IMG/VR virus record: IMGVR_UViG_3300034220_000029
Span: 20,354 to 84,353 of that record
Source: a virus
Length of the DNA stretch: 64,000 nt
Strand: one strand, 5' to 3'
The position numbers and the translations under genes were made by a program. A model generated the notes under the pieces. That model made no database searches. It worked only from the letters and a program-made list of their open reading frames with translations, and was not told the origin of the DNA. Shown here in pieces: positions 31,203-38,811 of the stretch. Position 1 is the stretch's first letter, and every line of letters begins with the position of its first letter.

Positions 31203-31727
31203 TTATGCTGTGATGGCCTCCTTTTTGGCAAGGGCAGCGCGCAGGCTGTCGCGTTCAATGAGCACGCTCGCCAGCTCTGCCTCAAGGCGCGCGATTTTCT
31301 GCGCTGGTGTTTCCGCTGTCGGGTCTTTAGGCTTCTTCACTGCGTCCTTGAAGAAGCCGCACCACATCCCGGACAGCTCTACCATGCGTGCATCATGGTC
31401 GTCCTGATCCTTGGCGCGTCCATTGGCAGTGAAGTCCTGCAGGGCATGAATGCAGGTGGCACGCCACGCGCGGGCACGGGAAGACTTCAGGGTGTCGGAG
31501 TGCAGGCGCTTGAATACCTCAGCTGTAGCAGTGAGGGCGGAAAGCTCAGCCTTGCTACCACCGGAGGCAATCATGCTGCTGAAGACAGGCGCTACAGCGT
31601 CGAAGGTGGCAGGGCCTACCTCTGCACCCTTGAGGGCCAGCAGGGCAGCGGCAATGCTGAGGGGGGAGTATTTGAGGGACACGACAGCAGGACGCTTGGC
31701 GCTTGGGGCGGTAGTGGTGAGGGACAT
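31203..31727 (-). CDS. Hypothetical early protein with C-terminal coiled coil (174 aa)
   Basis: The product is helical; the last 45 residues (QKIARLEAELASVLIERDSL) are a good coiled coil. The ATG at 31727 has AGGAG 8 nt upstream and a shared-type hairpin (31747-31759). It lies directly at the divergent promoter region opposite a helix-turn-helix gene, so it is probably expressed first in the leftward direction and could be a regulator. No family recognised. Confidence 0.7.
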   Translation of the reverse strand: MSLTTTAPSAKRPAVVSLKYSPLSIAAALLALKGAEVGPATFDAVAPVFSSMIASGGSKAELSALTATAEVFKRLHSDTLKSSRARAWRATCIHALQDFTANGRAKDQDDHDARMVELSGMWCGFFKDAVKKPKDPTAETPAQKIARLEAELASVLIERDSLRAALAKKEAITA

Positions 31728-31746
31728 AGTAAGGACTCCTAAGTGT

Positions 31747-31759
31747 GGGCAAGGTGCCC
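31747..31759 (-). promoter_or_regulatory. SD-proximal leader hairpin (GGGC-ACCUU-GCCC)
   Basis: A 4-bp stem with loop ACCUU, 7 nt before AGGAG. The same family as the other left-arm leaders. Confidence 0.65.
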
Positions 31760-31805
31760 GGTGTAGGGATGCGTTATTGCTTCCCATGCCCGCAATTATG
31801 TACCC

Positions 31806-31978
31806 ATTTATTAGGTCATAGTGTTGTATTTAAGGGAATGCAAGAATAAAAGAATAAATAAATGTAATGAGTTGTAACAACTGACGTATAGCCTTTATTG
31901 GGTCATTTTCGGGGCCTGGCCGTCCCTGGGCCCAAATCCGCGGCGGAAAAATTCTAGAAACTTTCTGACCTAATAAAT
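31806..31978. promoter_or_regulatory. Three operator-like copies of TGACCTAATAAAT
   Basis: A 13-bp element occurs as ATTTATTAGGTCA at 31806-31818, as an exact reverse complement at 31966-31978, and with two changes at 31893-31905. The outer copies overlap the -10 of the leftward promoter and the -35 of the rightward promoter, so a protein bound here could control both. The adjacent helix-turn-helix protein is the obvious candidate. Confidence 0.65.
31815..31843 (-). promoter_or_regulatory. Putative leftward promoter
   Basis: On the minus strand TTGCAT, a 17-nt spacer and TATGAC match the sigma-70 consensus at 4 of 6 positions each. The -10 element overlaps the operator-like repeat at 31806-31818. 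Confidence 0.5.
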
Positions 31979-31994
31979 GTGTTCCATGTATAAT
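31965..31994 (+). promoter_or_regulatory. Putative rightward promoter, leaderless transcript
   Basis: TATAAT at 31989-31994 is a perfect -10 element; CTGACC at 31965-31970 is a weak -35 with an 18-nt spacer. The expected start of transcription is at or next to the ATG at 32001, so the mRNA would be leaderless, as for lambda cI from PRM. Confidence 0.6.
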
Positions 31995-32000
31995 CGGCGC

Positions 32001-32432
32001 ATGCCTAAAATTGCACGCCCTCGTCCAGAATACGAAGCCCTCGTCCAGCGCATTGCGCGCGGCGAGATCACGCGCCCCGAAGCGGCCACACTTGCCGCTT
32101 CCAGCACCGGTCTGAGCGCGAACACCTTCCTCAGCTGGCTGCGCAGCTCCGGCAGGGTGAAGGACTTGATCGACCGACGCGGTACCGTTGGCCAGAACAG
32201 CATCCACGCCCACAAGGACCCCGACAAGGTCCTCGCCTACGAGAACGCCCTCAACGCGGTGATGGGCGGAGACCTGACCATGGTCGCCGCGGCCAAGAAG
32301 TTCGACGTCTCGTACCGCTACCTGGTCAAAAAGGTCCACAAGGCGAAGGAAAACCTCGACAAGGCCCTCGTGGAGGAGCCGATCCCGAACCTGGAGCGGG
32401 CCATCTACGAGGCCTCGGCGGCCCACCTGTGA
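32001..32432 (+). CDS. Helix-turn-helix regulatory protein (143 aa)
   Basis: The product has two HTH-like segments, ITRPEAATLAASSTGLSANT near residues 25-44 and LTMVAAAKKFDVSYRYLVKK near 93-112, the second with typical AAxxFxVS spacing. It is basic and likely binds DNA. The ATG at 32001 is chosen because the -10 element ends at 31994 and an upstream ATG at 31977 would lie inside the promoter. It opens the rightward array and probably regulates the divergent switch through the repeats at 31806-31978. It could alternatively be a terminase-associated DNA-binding protein. Confidence 0.7.
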   Translation: MPKIARPRPEYEALVQRIARGEITRPEAATLAASSTGLSANTFLSWLRSSGRVKDLIDRRGTVGQNSIHAHKDPDKVLAYENALNAVMGGDLTMVAAAKKFDVSYRYLVKKVHKAKENLDKALVEEPIPNLERAIYEASAAHL

Positions 32433-33062
32433 CAGCGCGGCGCACGCGCACAGCCAGGCGCACCCCGACAGGGGTAGCCAAACCGCCCCAGACAGCCCCA
32501 ATATCCTTCGTGGAAGGGGCCGAAATCGCCGCAGATCGTCAAGAAACCAGCGAAATCCAACACGATTTCAGCGAAAAGTGCCCCGAAAAGGGCGAAAACA
32601 GGGCTAAAGGGCCCTGAAATCGTTGAAACTGGGCCCCAGAGAACGAAAAAGCAGAAGGAGCGCCACAACGAGGCCCGGCGGCGCCGCTACCACGCGCTGA
32701 CGCCGGCCGAGCGCTCCGTCAGGCGCTGGCGCCACGAGGCCAAGCCGCCGATCCCGCGCCCCGGCACCGTTCGCTCGCGCCACCCGCGCCACTGCGCGCT
32801 GGCCAACGCCTTCTGCGACTATTCCGACATCGAAGACGTCATCCGCACGTACATCGCGTGCGCGGTGATGAACGAGCTCGGCTGGGGCGTGGTGTACACC
32901 GTCGACCACCTGGTGCCGCTCACGTCCCCGCTTGTCTGCGGCTTGCATGTGCACTGCAACTTGGCCGTCGTCGCGCACCTGGAAAACTCCCGCAAGGGCA
33001 ACTCGATCTGGCCGGGCATGTGGCCGATGGATTGGGGGACGCTTGATTTGCTGCTGATGTAG
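32429..33062 (+). CDS. HNH endonuclease, apparently needing a +1 frameshift
   Basis: The C-terminal part (32619-33062) has a clear HNH signature: VDHLVPLTSPLVCGLHVHCN followed by LAVVAHLENSRKGN. Its frame is open back to a stop at 32475 but has no ATG, GTG or TTG before 32862, which would remove most of the domain. The preceding frame starts at a GTG (32429) that overlaps the upstream stop and ends at 32617 with GGG CCC TGA. A +1 slip on CCC joins the two into about 210 residues. CCC TGA is a known +1 shift-prone context. An indel within 32478-32617 is the alternative. HNH genes next to terminase are common and some are needed for packaging. Confidence 0.7.
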
Positions 33063-33113
33063 TCCCAGTATGGTCCCGCTTCAGAACAACAAGAGCCGCT
33101 CAGCGGCCTGCCC

Positions 33114-33551
33114 ATGGATGATGTCCCCGATCTGCCAGTAGCCGCGTCCAACGCGGCGCCAGGCAAGAAGACCAGCGTAGCGCAGTTCGACCTCACGGCG
33201 ATGCCGGTGAACGAGCTGCTGTCGTTGCGTGCGCAGATTGAGGCGCGGCTGCCGGCCAAAGACCTCAAGGACATGGACATGGCGCGCGAGCTGGTGCTCC
33301 AGGTGCTGGTGCTGCAGCAGATGCAGCAGGTGGTGCTCGACGACGGCGACACGCCGGCCAACCAGAAGGCCCAGGTGGCCAACAGCCTCTCGGCCGCGCT
33401 GATCAACCTCGTGCGGCTCCAGACCGACGTCTACACGAGCGAGCGGCTCAAGCAAATCGAGCAGGCGCTGGAGGAGACGATCAACGGCCTCGATGAGCCC
33501 GTGCGCACGCTGTTCATGGACCGGTACGGTACCGCGCTGGGGGTCCTGTGA
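33114..33551 (+). CDS. Putative terminase small subunit (145 aa)
   Basis: A helical protein of the right size and place for TerS, directly before and overlapping TerL by 4 nt (GTGA). The middle is rich in leucine and glutamine (LVLQVLVLQQMQQVVLDDGD), as in oligomerisation helices. No HTH is obvious at the N-terminus. A short GCCGC-TCA-GCGGC hairpin lies just before the ATG. Assigned mainly by context. Confidence 0.6.
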   Translation: MDDVPDLPVAASNAAPGKKTSVAQFDLTAMPVNELLSLRAQIEARLPAKDLKDMDMARELVLQVLVLQQMQQVVLDDGDTPANQKAQVANSLSAALINLVRLQTDVYTSERLKQIEQALEETINGLDEPVRTLFMDRYGTALGVL

Positions 33552-35269
33552 GCCTTGAGCTGGCGGACCAGCATTACAAGCGCCTGCTGTCGAAGACGAC
33601 GCGGCGCCTGTCCCGCGCCGACCTTGCCAAGTGGATCACCGACAACACGTACATCGGCGGCCGGCCGTTCTCGTTCAAGGACCACGAGTTTCAGGAAAAA
33701 ATCCTGCAGGACACGAGCCAGGAGATCGTGATCATGAAGTCGGCCCAGCTGGGCCTGTCCGAGATGAGCCTGCGCATGGCGCTGGGCCTGGTGATGCTCA
33801 TGCCGGGCAACTTCGCCATCGGCTACACGTTCCCGACAGCGTCCTTCGCGTCGCACTACTCGAAGACCCGGTTCGACCCCATCGTGCGCGGCTCGCCGAG
33901 CCTGCGCGCCGCGGTGCGGCTGACCGACCTCGACAACGCCGAGAGCAAGGCCTTCGGCCCCGGGCGCTTCATCTTTTTCAAGGGCGCCGCGGTCGGCAAC
34001 GCCGCCATTTCCGACTCGCTTGACCTGCTGATCCACGACGAGCTTGACTTCAGCGACCCCGACATCGTCGGCGACTACACCAGCCGCTTGATCCACTCGC
34101 CCTGGAAGATGAAAGTCAAGCTGTCCACGCCGACCTTCCCCGGCGGGCCGATCGACAGCGCGTTTGGCCAGTCCCGCAAGCACTTCAATTTCTGCCGGTG
34201 CCAGCACTGCAACACGCGGTTCATCCCGAATTTCTACGAGCACGTCAAGATTCCTGGCTGGGACAAGCACCTCGACGAGATCACGCGCGACAACCTGCAC
34301 ACCGTCAACTACGCCGCGGCGAAGCTGCTGTGCCCGAGCTGCTTCCAGGCGGTGGACCTGAACCCCGAGCACCGCGAGTGGGTGTGCGAGAACCCGGAGG
34401 AGCCGCACATCGCCGCCGGGTACAAGGTCAGCCCGTTCGATGCCCCGAACGTCATCACGCTGTCCAACCTGATCGAGGCGTCCACCAGCTACGCCAGCAA
34501 GGCGAAGTTCCGCCAGTTCTCCCTGGGCATTCCCGCGGCCGACGCCGACAGCGGCTTGACCGAGGAGGACCTTGAGCGGATCGGGGTGCAGATGGTGCAG
34601 AGCCCGTTCACGACGCACGTCATGGGGATTGACCTGGGCTTGACCTGCCACTTCATGGTGGGCAGCTTGACGCCGGAGGGCCAGCTCGTCGTGGTGCACT
34701 ACGAGCGGGTACCGCTCAAGGCCTTCCGCGAGCGGTACACCGCCCTGAAGTCGCAGTACCGCATCTCGATCGTGGTGAGCGACATCCAGCCGTACACCGA
34801 CCTGATCATGTCGATGAGCGCCATTGACCACAACCTCTTCGGCGCCAGGTACGTGACGCGCCAAGGCCTTGAGGTCTACGACGTGAAGGTGCAAGACCCC
34901 GACAACGACAACGCCATCGAGGGCGTCCGCGAGATCAGCGTCAACCGGAACGCCATCTTCGACAAGATCATGTCGGAAGTGCGCCCGGCCGATGGCGAGG
35001 CCCCGCGCGTGGTGATCAGGAAGCTGGAGGACTGGGAGCTCATCAAATCCCACATGACCGACATGAAGCGGGCCTCGGCGACCCTGCGCAACGGCGAGTT
35101 CACCAGCGTCTGGCAGAAGTCCAGCAAGGGCAACGACCACTACCACCACACGCTGGGCTACCTCTGGATCGCCGCCCAGCTGCGCGGGATCGCGATGGGC
35201 GGCATGGCCACCGGGATGCCTGGCGTCAGCACTTTCAAGATCAAGGGCTCCACGCCGGTCCGTAGGTAG
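33548..35269 (+). CDS. Terminase large subunit (GpA-like)
   Basis: 573 residues. The ATPase has KSAQLGLS at 64-71 (Walker A variant of GpA-type terminases) and LLIHDE at 160-165 (Walker B and catalytic glutamate). A zinc-finger-like CQHC and CPSC pair follows near 216-265. The nuclease domain has GIDLGLTCHF and later VVSDIQPYTD and YHHTLGYLWIA. It translocates DNA into procapsids and cuts concatemers. The GTG at 33548 overlaps TerS. A one-mismatch 13-bp motif lies at 34897. Confidence 0.9.
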   Translation: MSLELADQHYKRLLSKTTRRLSRADLAKWITDNTYIGGRPFSFKDHEFQEKILQDTSQEIVIMKSAQLGLSEMSLRMALGLVMLMPGNFAIGYTFPTASFASHYSKTRFDPIVRGSPSLRAAVRLTDLDNAESKAFGPGRFIFFKGAAVGNAAISDSLDLLIHDELDFSDPDIVGDYTSRLIHSPWKMKVKLSTPTFPGGPIDSAFGQSRKHFNFCRCQHCNTRFIPNFYEHVKIPGWDKHLDEITRDNLHTVNYAAAKLLCPSCFQAVDLNPEHREWVCENPEEPHIAAGYKVSPFDAPNVITLSNLIEASTSYASKAKFRQFSLGIPAADADSGLTEEDLERIGVQMVQSPFTTHVMGIDLGLTCHFMVGSLTPEGQLVVVHYERVPLKAFRERYTALKSQYRISIVVSDIQPYTDLIMSMSAIDHNLFGARYVTRQGLEVYDVKVQDPDNDNAIEGVREISVNRNAIFDKIMSEVRPADGEAPRVVIRKLEDWELIKSHMTDMKRASATLRNGEFTSVWQKSSKGNDHYHHTLGYLWIAAQLRGIAMGGMATGMPGVSTFKIKGSTPVRR

Positions 35270-35303
35270 GGGATTGCTTACGGCATTGACGCGGCCCTAG
35301 TGT
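35269..35303 (+). promoter_or_regulatory. Late promoter-like motif before portal
   Basis: GGGGATTGCTT (35269-35279) and CCTAGTGT (35296-35303), the two blocks of the recurrent right-arm motif. The second block ends 7 nt before the portal ATG, and no Shine-Dalgarno is visible there. Confidence 0.55.
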
Positions 35304-35310
35304 CTTCGCA

Positions 35311-36840
35311 ATGTTCGGCAAACTGAAAACCTTTTTCCTGGGTGCGGGGGCCACTGTCGAGAAGACGGGTGCCGCCGCGCTGCCGCCTATCGTCGACCCG
35401 AAGGTGCCCAACCGCCCGCAGGGTGTCCAGTCGGCCAGCAAGCGGACGGCAACGTCCACCGGGGACCTGAAGCTTTCCGCGACCGACCGGCGCACCGCAA
35501 ACCTTGACCTGCTGACGCTGCGCAACGGCACGTCCACCAAATCGACGATCCGGGACCTGGCGGCAGTCAGTCCCGACCTCTCCGCCAGCGTCTGGGCGTA
35601 CCAGCGCATGGTGGTCACGCGGAACTTTTCCGCTGTGGCCCGCAACATGGACGGCACGATCAACGTGCCGGCGACCGAGCTGGCGCAGCAGCTGCTGTCC
35701 CGGTTCAACTTCCTGACCGACTACAACGACGGCTTCTCAGGCGTCTCATCGATCCACTCGGTGGCCGAGAGCCTGGCGCTGGAGCTGCGCCTGTACGGCG
35801 CCTGCTCGATGGAGCTGGTGCTGGACAAGGCCCGCGTGCCCAACCGCCTGCAGCCGATCTCCACCACGCAGATCGAGTTCTTCGAGGACAACACCGGCTA
35901 CGTGTACCCGGTCCAGAAGGCCAACGGCGAGGAGATCAACCTCGACACGCCCGCGTTCTTCTACGAGGCGCTTGACCAGGACCTGCTGACGGCTTACTCG
36001 AACGCCCCAATGGAGGCGGCGCTGCAGGCGGTGCTTGCAGATACGGAATTCACGAATGACGTACGCCGCGTGATCAAGCGCGCGCTGCACCCGCGCCTCG
36101 ACGTCACCATCAATTCCGAGCTGTTCCGCAAGAACGCCCCGATCGACGTGATCGGTGATCCCGAGAAGATGCGGGCCTACCAGGAAAACTTCATCCGCGA
36201 CGTGGAGTCGACTGTCAACGGCCTGGAGCCGGACGACGCGCTGGTGCACTTCGACTCGGTCGAATTCGACTACCTCAACAACGGCAACGTCACGCTCAAC
36301 AAGGAGTACGAGACGCTGCAGGGCATGGTCAACGCGAAGACCGCCACCGGCACGAAAGCGCCTCCCGCGGTGCTTGGCCACGGCGCCACGTCCCAGAACA
36401 TCGCCTCGACCGAGACCTTGCTGTTCATGCGCTACTGCGAGGGCGTGCAGAACAAGATCAACTCGATCCTCTCGCGCGCCATGACGCTGGGTGTGCGCCT
36501 GCTTGGCCAGGATTGCTACGTGCAGTTCGCGTTCGACCGCATCGACCTGCGCCCCGACGCCGAGCTGGAGGCCTTCCGCTCCATGAAGCAGAGCCGGGTG
36601 CTCGAGCAACTGTCGATCGGTTTCATCTCCGACGAAGAGGCTGCCATCGAGCTGACCGGCCGGCTGCCTGCGGCCGGCGCGCCGAAGCTGAGCGGGACCT
36701 TCTTCAAGGCCGGCGCCAGCGACCCCAACGCGGTCGAAGAGAACCCGACCAGCAACACCAGCACCGGCCCCGAGGGCCCGCGCGACACCAAGACCCAGAC
36801 ACCGACACAACCAAAAGGCCCCGTCAAACGGGTGAAGTGA
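35311..36840 (+). CDS. Portal protein
   Basis: 509 residues with the long helical and beta-rich layout of phage portals, including NVTLNKEYETLQGMVNAKTA and a TETLLFMRYCEGVQNKINSI segment, both typical of late portal regions that contact DNA and capsid. Position after TerL and before the S49 protease supports the call. A late-promoter-like motif immediately precedes the ATG at 35311. The C-terminal tail is rich in threonine, proline and asparagine. Confidence 0.85.
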   Translation: MFGKLKTFFLGAGATVEKTGAAALPPIVDPKVPNRPQGVQSASKRTATSTGDLKLSATDRRTANLDLLTLRNGTSTKSTIRDLAAVSPDLSASVWAYQRMVVTRNFSAVARNMDGTINVPATELAQQLLSRFNFLTDYNDGFSGVSSIHSVAESLALELRLYGACSMELVLDKARVPNRLQPISTTQIEFFEDNTGYVYPVQKANGEEINLDTPAFFYEALDQDLLTAYSNAPMEAALQAVLADTEFTNDVRRVIKRALHPRLDVTINSELFRKNAPIDVIGDPEKMRAYQENFIRDVESTVNGLEPDDALVHFDSVEFDYLNNGNVTLNKEYETLQGMVNAKTATGTKAPPAVLGHGATSQNIASTETLLFMRYCEGVQNKINSILSRAMTLGVRLLGQDCYVQFAFDRIDLRPDAELEAFRSMKQSRVLEQLSIGFISDEEAAIELTGRLPAAGAPKLSGTFFKAGASDPNAVEENPTSNTSTGPEGPRDTKTQTPTQPKGPVKRVK

Positions 36841-36841
36841 C

Positions 36842-38281
36842 ATGGACATTTTTGACATCAAGATGTGGGCCGGCACCGAAGAAGCTCTCGCCGGCTACCT
36901 GCTGACGCTCAAGCGGATCACCGCCGATGGTGCGCTGACCAAGAAGGCCGACATCTACGGCGACGGTGACCGCGCCGAGCGCCCACCCCGCCTGTTCTCC
37001 AAGCAGGGTGACATCGGCGTGATCTCGATCTCGGGCTCGCTGAACAACTCCAGCTCGTGGATCAACGAGTATTACGGCATGACGGGGTACCCGGAGATTC
37101 GGGCGGCCCTTGTCCACGCGGCCATGCAGGAAGACATCAAGCACATCGTGCTCGACATCAAGTCCGGCGGCGGCGCGGTTTCCGGCTGCTCCGACACGGG
37201 CGACCTGATCAAGACCATCGACGGCCAGGTGAAGCCGGTCAGCTCGTTCTCCGACGGCATGATCGCGTCCGCCGCGTACTGGCTTGGCGCGTCGGCCCGG
37301 GACTTGACCATCGGCAAGGTCACCGAGGCTGGCTCCATCGGCGTGCTGGTGATGCACCAGGAAATGAGCAGGATGCTGGCCGAGGCGGGCATCACGATCA
37401 ACGTGATCCGCTCCGGCAAGTTCAAGGCTCTCGGCAATTCGATGGAGCCGCTGAGCGAGCTTGGCAAGGAAACCATTCAGGCCCAAGTCGATGAGATGAA
37501 CGATATGTTCGTCGCCCACGTTGCCGAGTGCCGCAAGACGACCCCCGCTCTCGTCGAGAGCCGGATGGGCCAGGGCCGCGTGTTCATTGGGCAGACCGCC
37601 ATGGACGTCGGCCTGGTCGACGCGATCTCCAACTTCGACACCTTCATGTCGAAGAAGCAGGGGGAGATTGACTCTACAAAACAACAGCCCAAGTATGGTG
37701 CCAACCTTCCAAAAGGATCTATTTTGAAAACAGCATTGACACAACAAGCAATCGCCGCGATGGCCGCGGGCGCCGTACTGCTGGAGACCCCCGTGGTTCC
37801 CGGCGCGACTGCTCCGGTCGCTGAGGTTCCTGCCCCAGTGGCTGAAGTCCCAGCTCCCGCTGAGATCGCCCCAGTCGCCGAGACGCCCGCCGCGAACGCC
37901 GATGTGGTGTCTTTGCTGCAGGGCCAATTGGCCGCTGCACAAGGCCAGGTGGTCACCCTGAACGTCGAGCTGCAGACCGCAAAGTCTGCCGCTGCTGGCG
38001 TCACTGCCGCCGCCGAAAAGATGCGCCCTGTCGTGCGCGCTGCCGTCGGCAACCTGCGCATCGCGCTGGGTGGCACTGACGCAGGCGTCGAGGCACTGGA
38101 CGACGCCGGCCTGCTCGCTGAGCACGCCAACCTGGCGGCCCAGTTCGACAAAAAGTTCAAGGCTGGTGGCGTGGCGGCAGTGCCGTCCGCCAACGCCGAA
38201 AAGGAGAGCGAAGTTGGCGTGGATGAACCACGCCGCCAAGCTCGTTTGGCAGCCACCCTCAACAGCAACAGCAAAAAATAA
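36842..38281 (+). CDS. Head maturation S49-family protease with C-terminal scaffold
   Basis: Residues 55-275 match phage S49 (SppA-like) proteases: IVLDIKSGGGAVSGC, then SFSDGMIASAAYWLGASA with the likely nucleophile serine 143, and TEAGSIGVLVMHQEMS. The rest is a proline/alanine-rich linker (APVAEVPAPVAEVPAPAE) and a coiled-coil scaffold-like tail. As in lambda gpC/Nu3, the protease is fused to scaffold. The ATG at 36842 follows the portal stop by one base. Confidence 0.85.
   Translation: MDIFDIKMWAGTEEALAGYLLTLKRITADGALTKKADIYGDGDRAERPPRLFSKQGDIGVISISGSLNNSSSWINEYYGMTGYPEIRAALVHAAMQEDIKHIVLDIKSGGGAVSGCSDTGDLIKTIDGQVKPVSSFSDGMIASAAYWLGASARDLTIGKVTEAGSIGVLVMHQEMSRMLAEAGITINVIRSGKFKALGNSMEPLSELGKETIQAQVDEMNDMFVAHVAECRKTTPALVESRMGQGRVFIGQTAMDVGLVDAISNFDTFMSKKQGEIDSTKQQPKYGANLPKGSILKTALTQQAIAAMAAGAVLLETPVVPGATAPVAEVPAPVAEVPAPAEIAPVAETPAANADVVSLLQGQLAAAQGQVVTLNVELQTAKSAAAGVTAAAEKMRPVVRAAVGNLRIALGGTDAGVEALDDAGLLAEHANLAAQFDKKFKAGGVAAVPSANAEKESEVGVDEPRRQARLAATLNSNSKK
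37661..37697 (+). promoter_or_regulatory. Late promoter-like motif before the nested scaffold
   Basis: GGGGAGATTGACTC (37661-37674) and CCCAAGTATG (37688-37697) match the right-arm motif with the same 26-bp spacing from GATT to AGTAT. It lies within the protease gene and would direct separate transcription of the scaffold. Confidence 0.5.
37724..38281 (+). CDS. Nested scaffolding protein (in-frame internal start)
   Basis: A TTG at 37724, codon 295 of the protease gene, is preceded by AAAAGGATCT, a good ribosome binding site 6 nt away, and by a late-promoter-like motif. The resulting 185-residue protein starts KTALTQQAIAAMAAGAVLLE and contains the proline/alanine repeats and coiled coil. It parallels lambda Nu3 inside gene C. 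The internal start is inference. Confidence 0.6.
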   Translation: MKTALTQQAIAAMAAGAVLLETPVVPGATAPVAEVPAPVAEVPAPAEIAPVAETPAANADVVSLLQGQLAAAQGQVVTLNVELQTAKSAAAGVTAAAEKMRPVVRAAVGNLRIALGGTDAGVEALDDAGLLAEHANLAAQFDKKFKAGGVAAVPSANAEKESEVGVDEPRRQARLAATLNSNSKK

Positions 38282-38295
38282 GGAGCTAGTTAATC

Positions 38296-38784
38296 ATGCC
38301 TAAATTCAAGTTTGGCGTAGTCATGGACCTGGCGGAGGCACAAACCGCCCGCCTGGCAGACGGCGCCTCCGGCTCGGCCACCCAGCTGGCCAAAGAAGAC
38401 AACGACAAGTTCGTCAAGCTGATTGGCGACAGCCAGTACGGCTTGTGCGCTGTCGGCAATGAGATCGAGGGCGTCGTGTCCGTCGCGAATGACATCGCGC
38501 CCGGCGACGGTTTCAACCTCGGCTCGATCATCAACAACGTCCGCGCCCGCGTCAAGGTCACCCTCGACGGCCTGCAGGCAACACCCGGCACCGGCACCCT
38601 CGTGGTCGGCGACTACGTGGTCTGCGGCACCGTGACCGCTCGCGGCACCGTTCTGCCAGGCCCACCCAAGGTGTGCAAGGCGACGGCAGCAGCAACCGGC
38701 ATCGTCTTCAAGTGGCGTGTTGTGTCCTTCATCTCGGGAACTGGCGCAGTTGGCCAGACCGCGCTGATCGAGCGCGTGTCCTAA
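38296..38784 (+). CDS. Putative capsid decoration protein (162 aa)
   Basis: A beta-rich protein with glycine-rich turns (GTGTLVVGDYVVCGTVTARG) between protease/scaffold and major capsid genes, the place of lambda gpD. The ATG at 38296 has AAGGAG upstream. No strict homology claimed. Confidence 0.65.
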   Translation: MPKFKFGVVMDLAEAQTARLADGASGSATQLAKEDNDKFVKLIGDSQYGLCAVGNEIEGVVSVANDIAPGDGFNLGSIINNVRARVKVTLDGLQATPGTGTLVVGDYVVCGTVTARGTVLPGPPKVCKATAAATGIVFKWRVVSFISGTGAVGQTALIERVS

Positions 38785-38811
38785 ACCCAAAAAGAAATCA
38801 AGGAGCGAATC

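Noticed and set aside
33431-35149. 572-codon minus-strand frame opposite the large terminase
   Set aside because: The plus strand encodes a recognisable terminase; the antisense product is compositionally odd.
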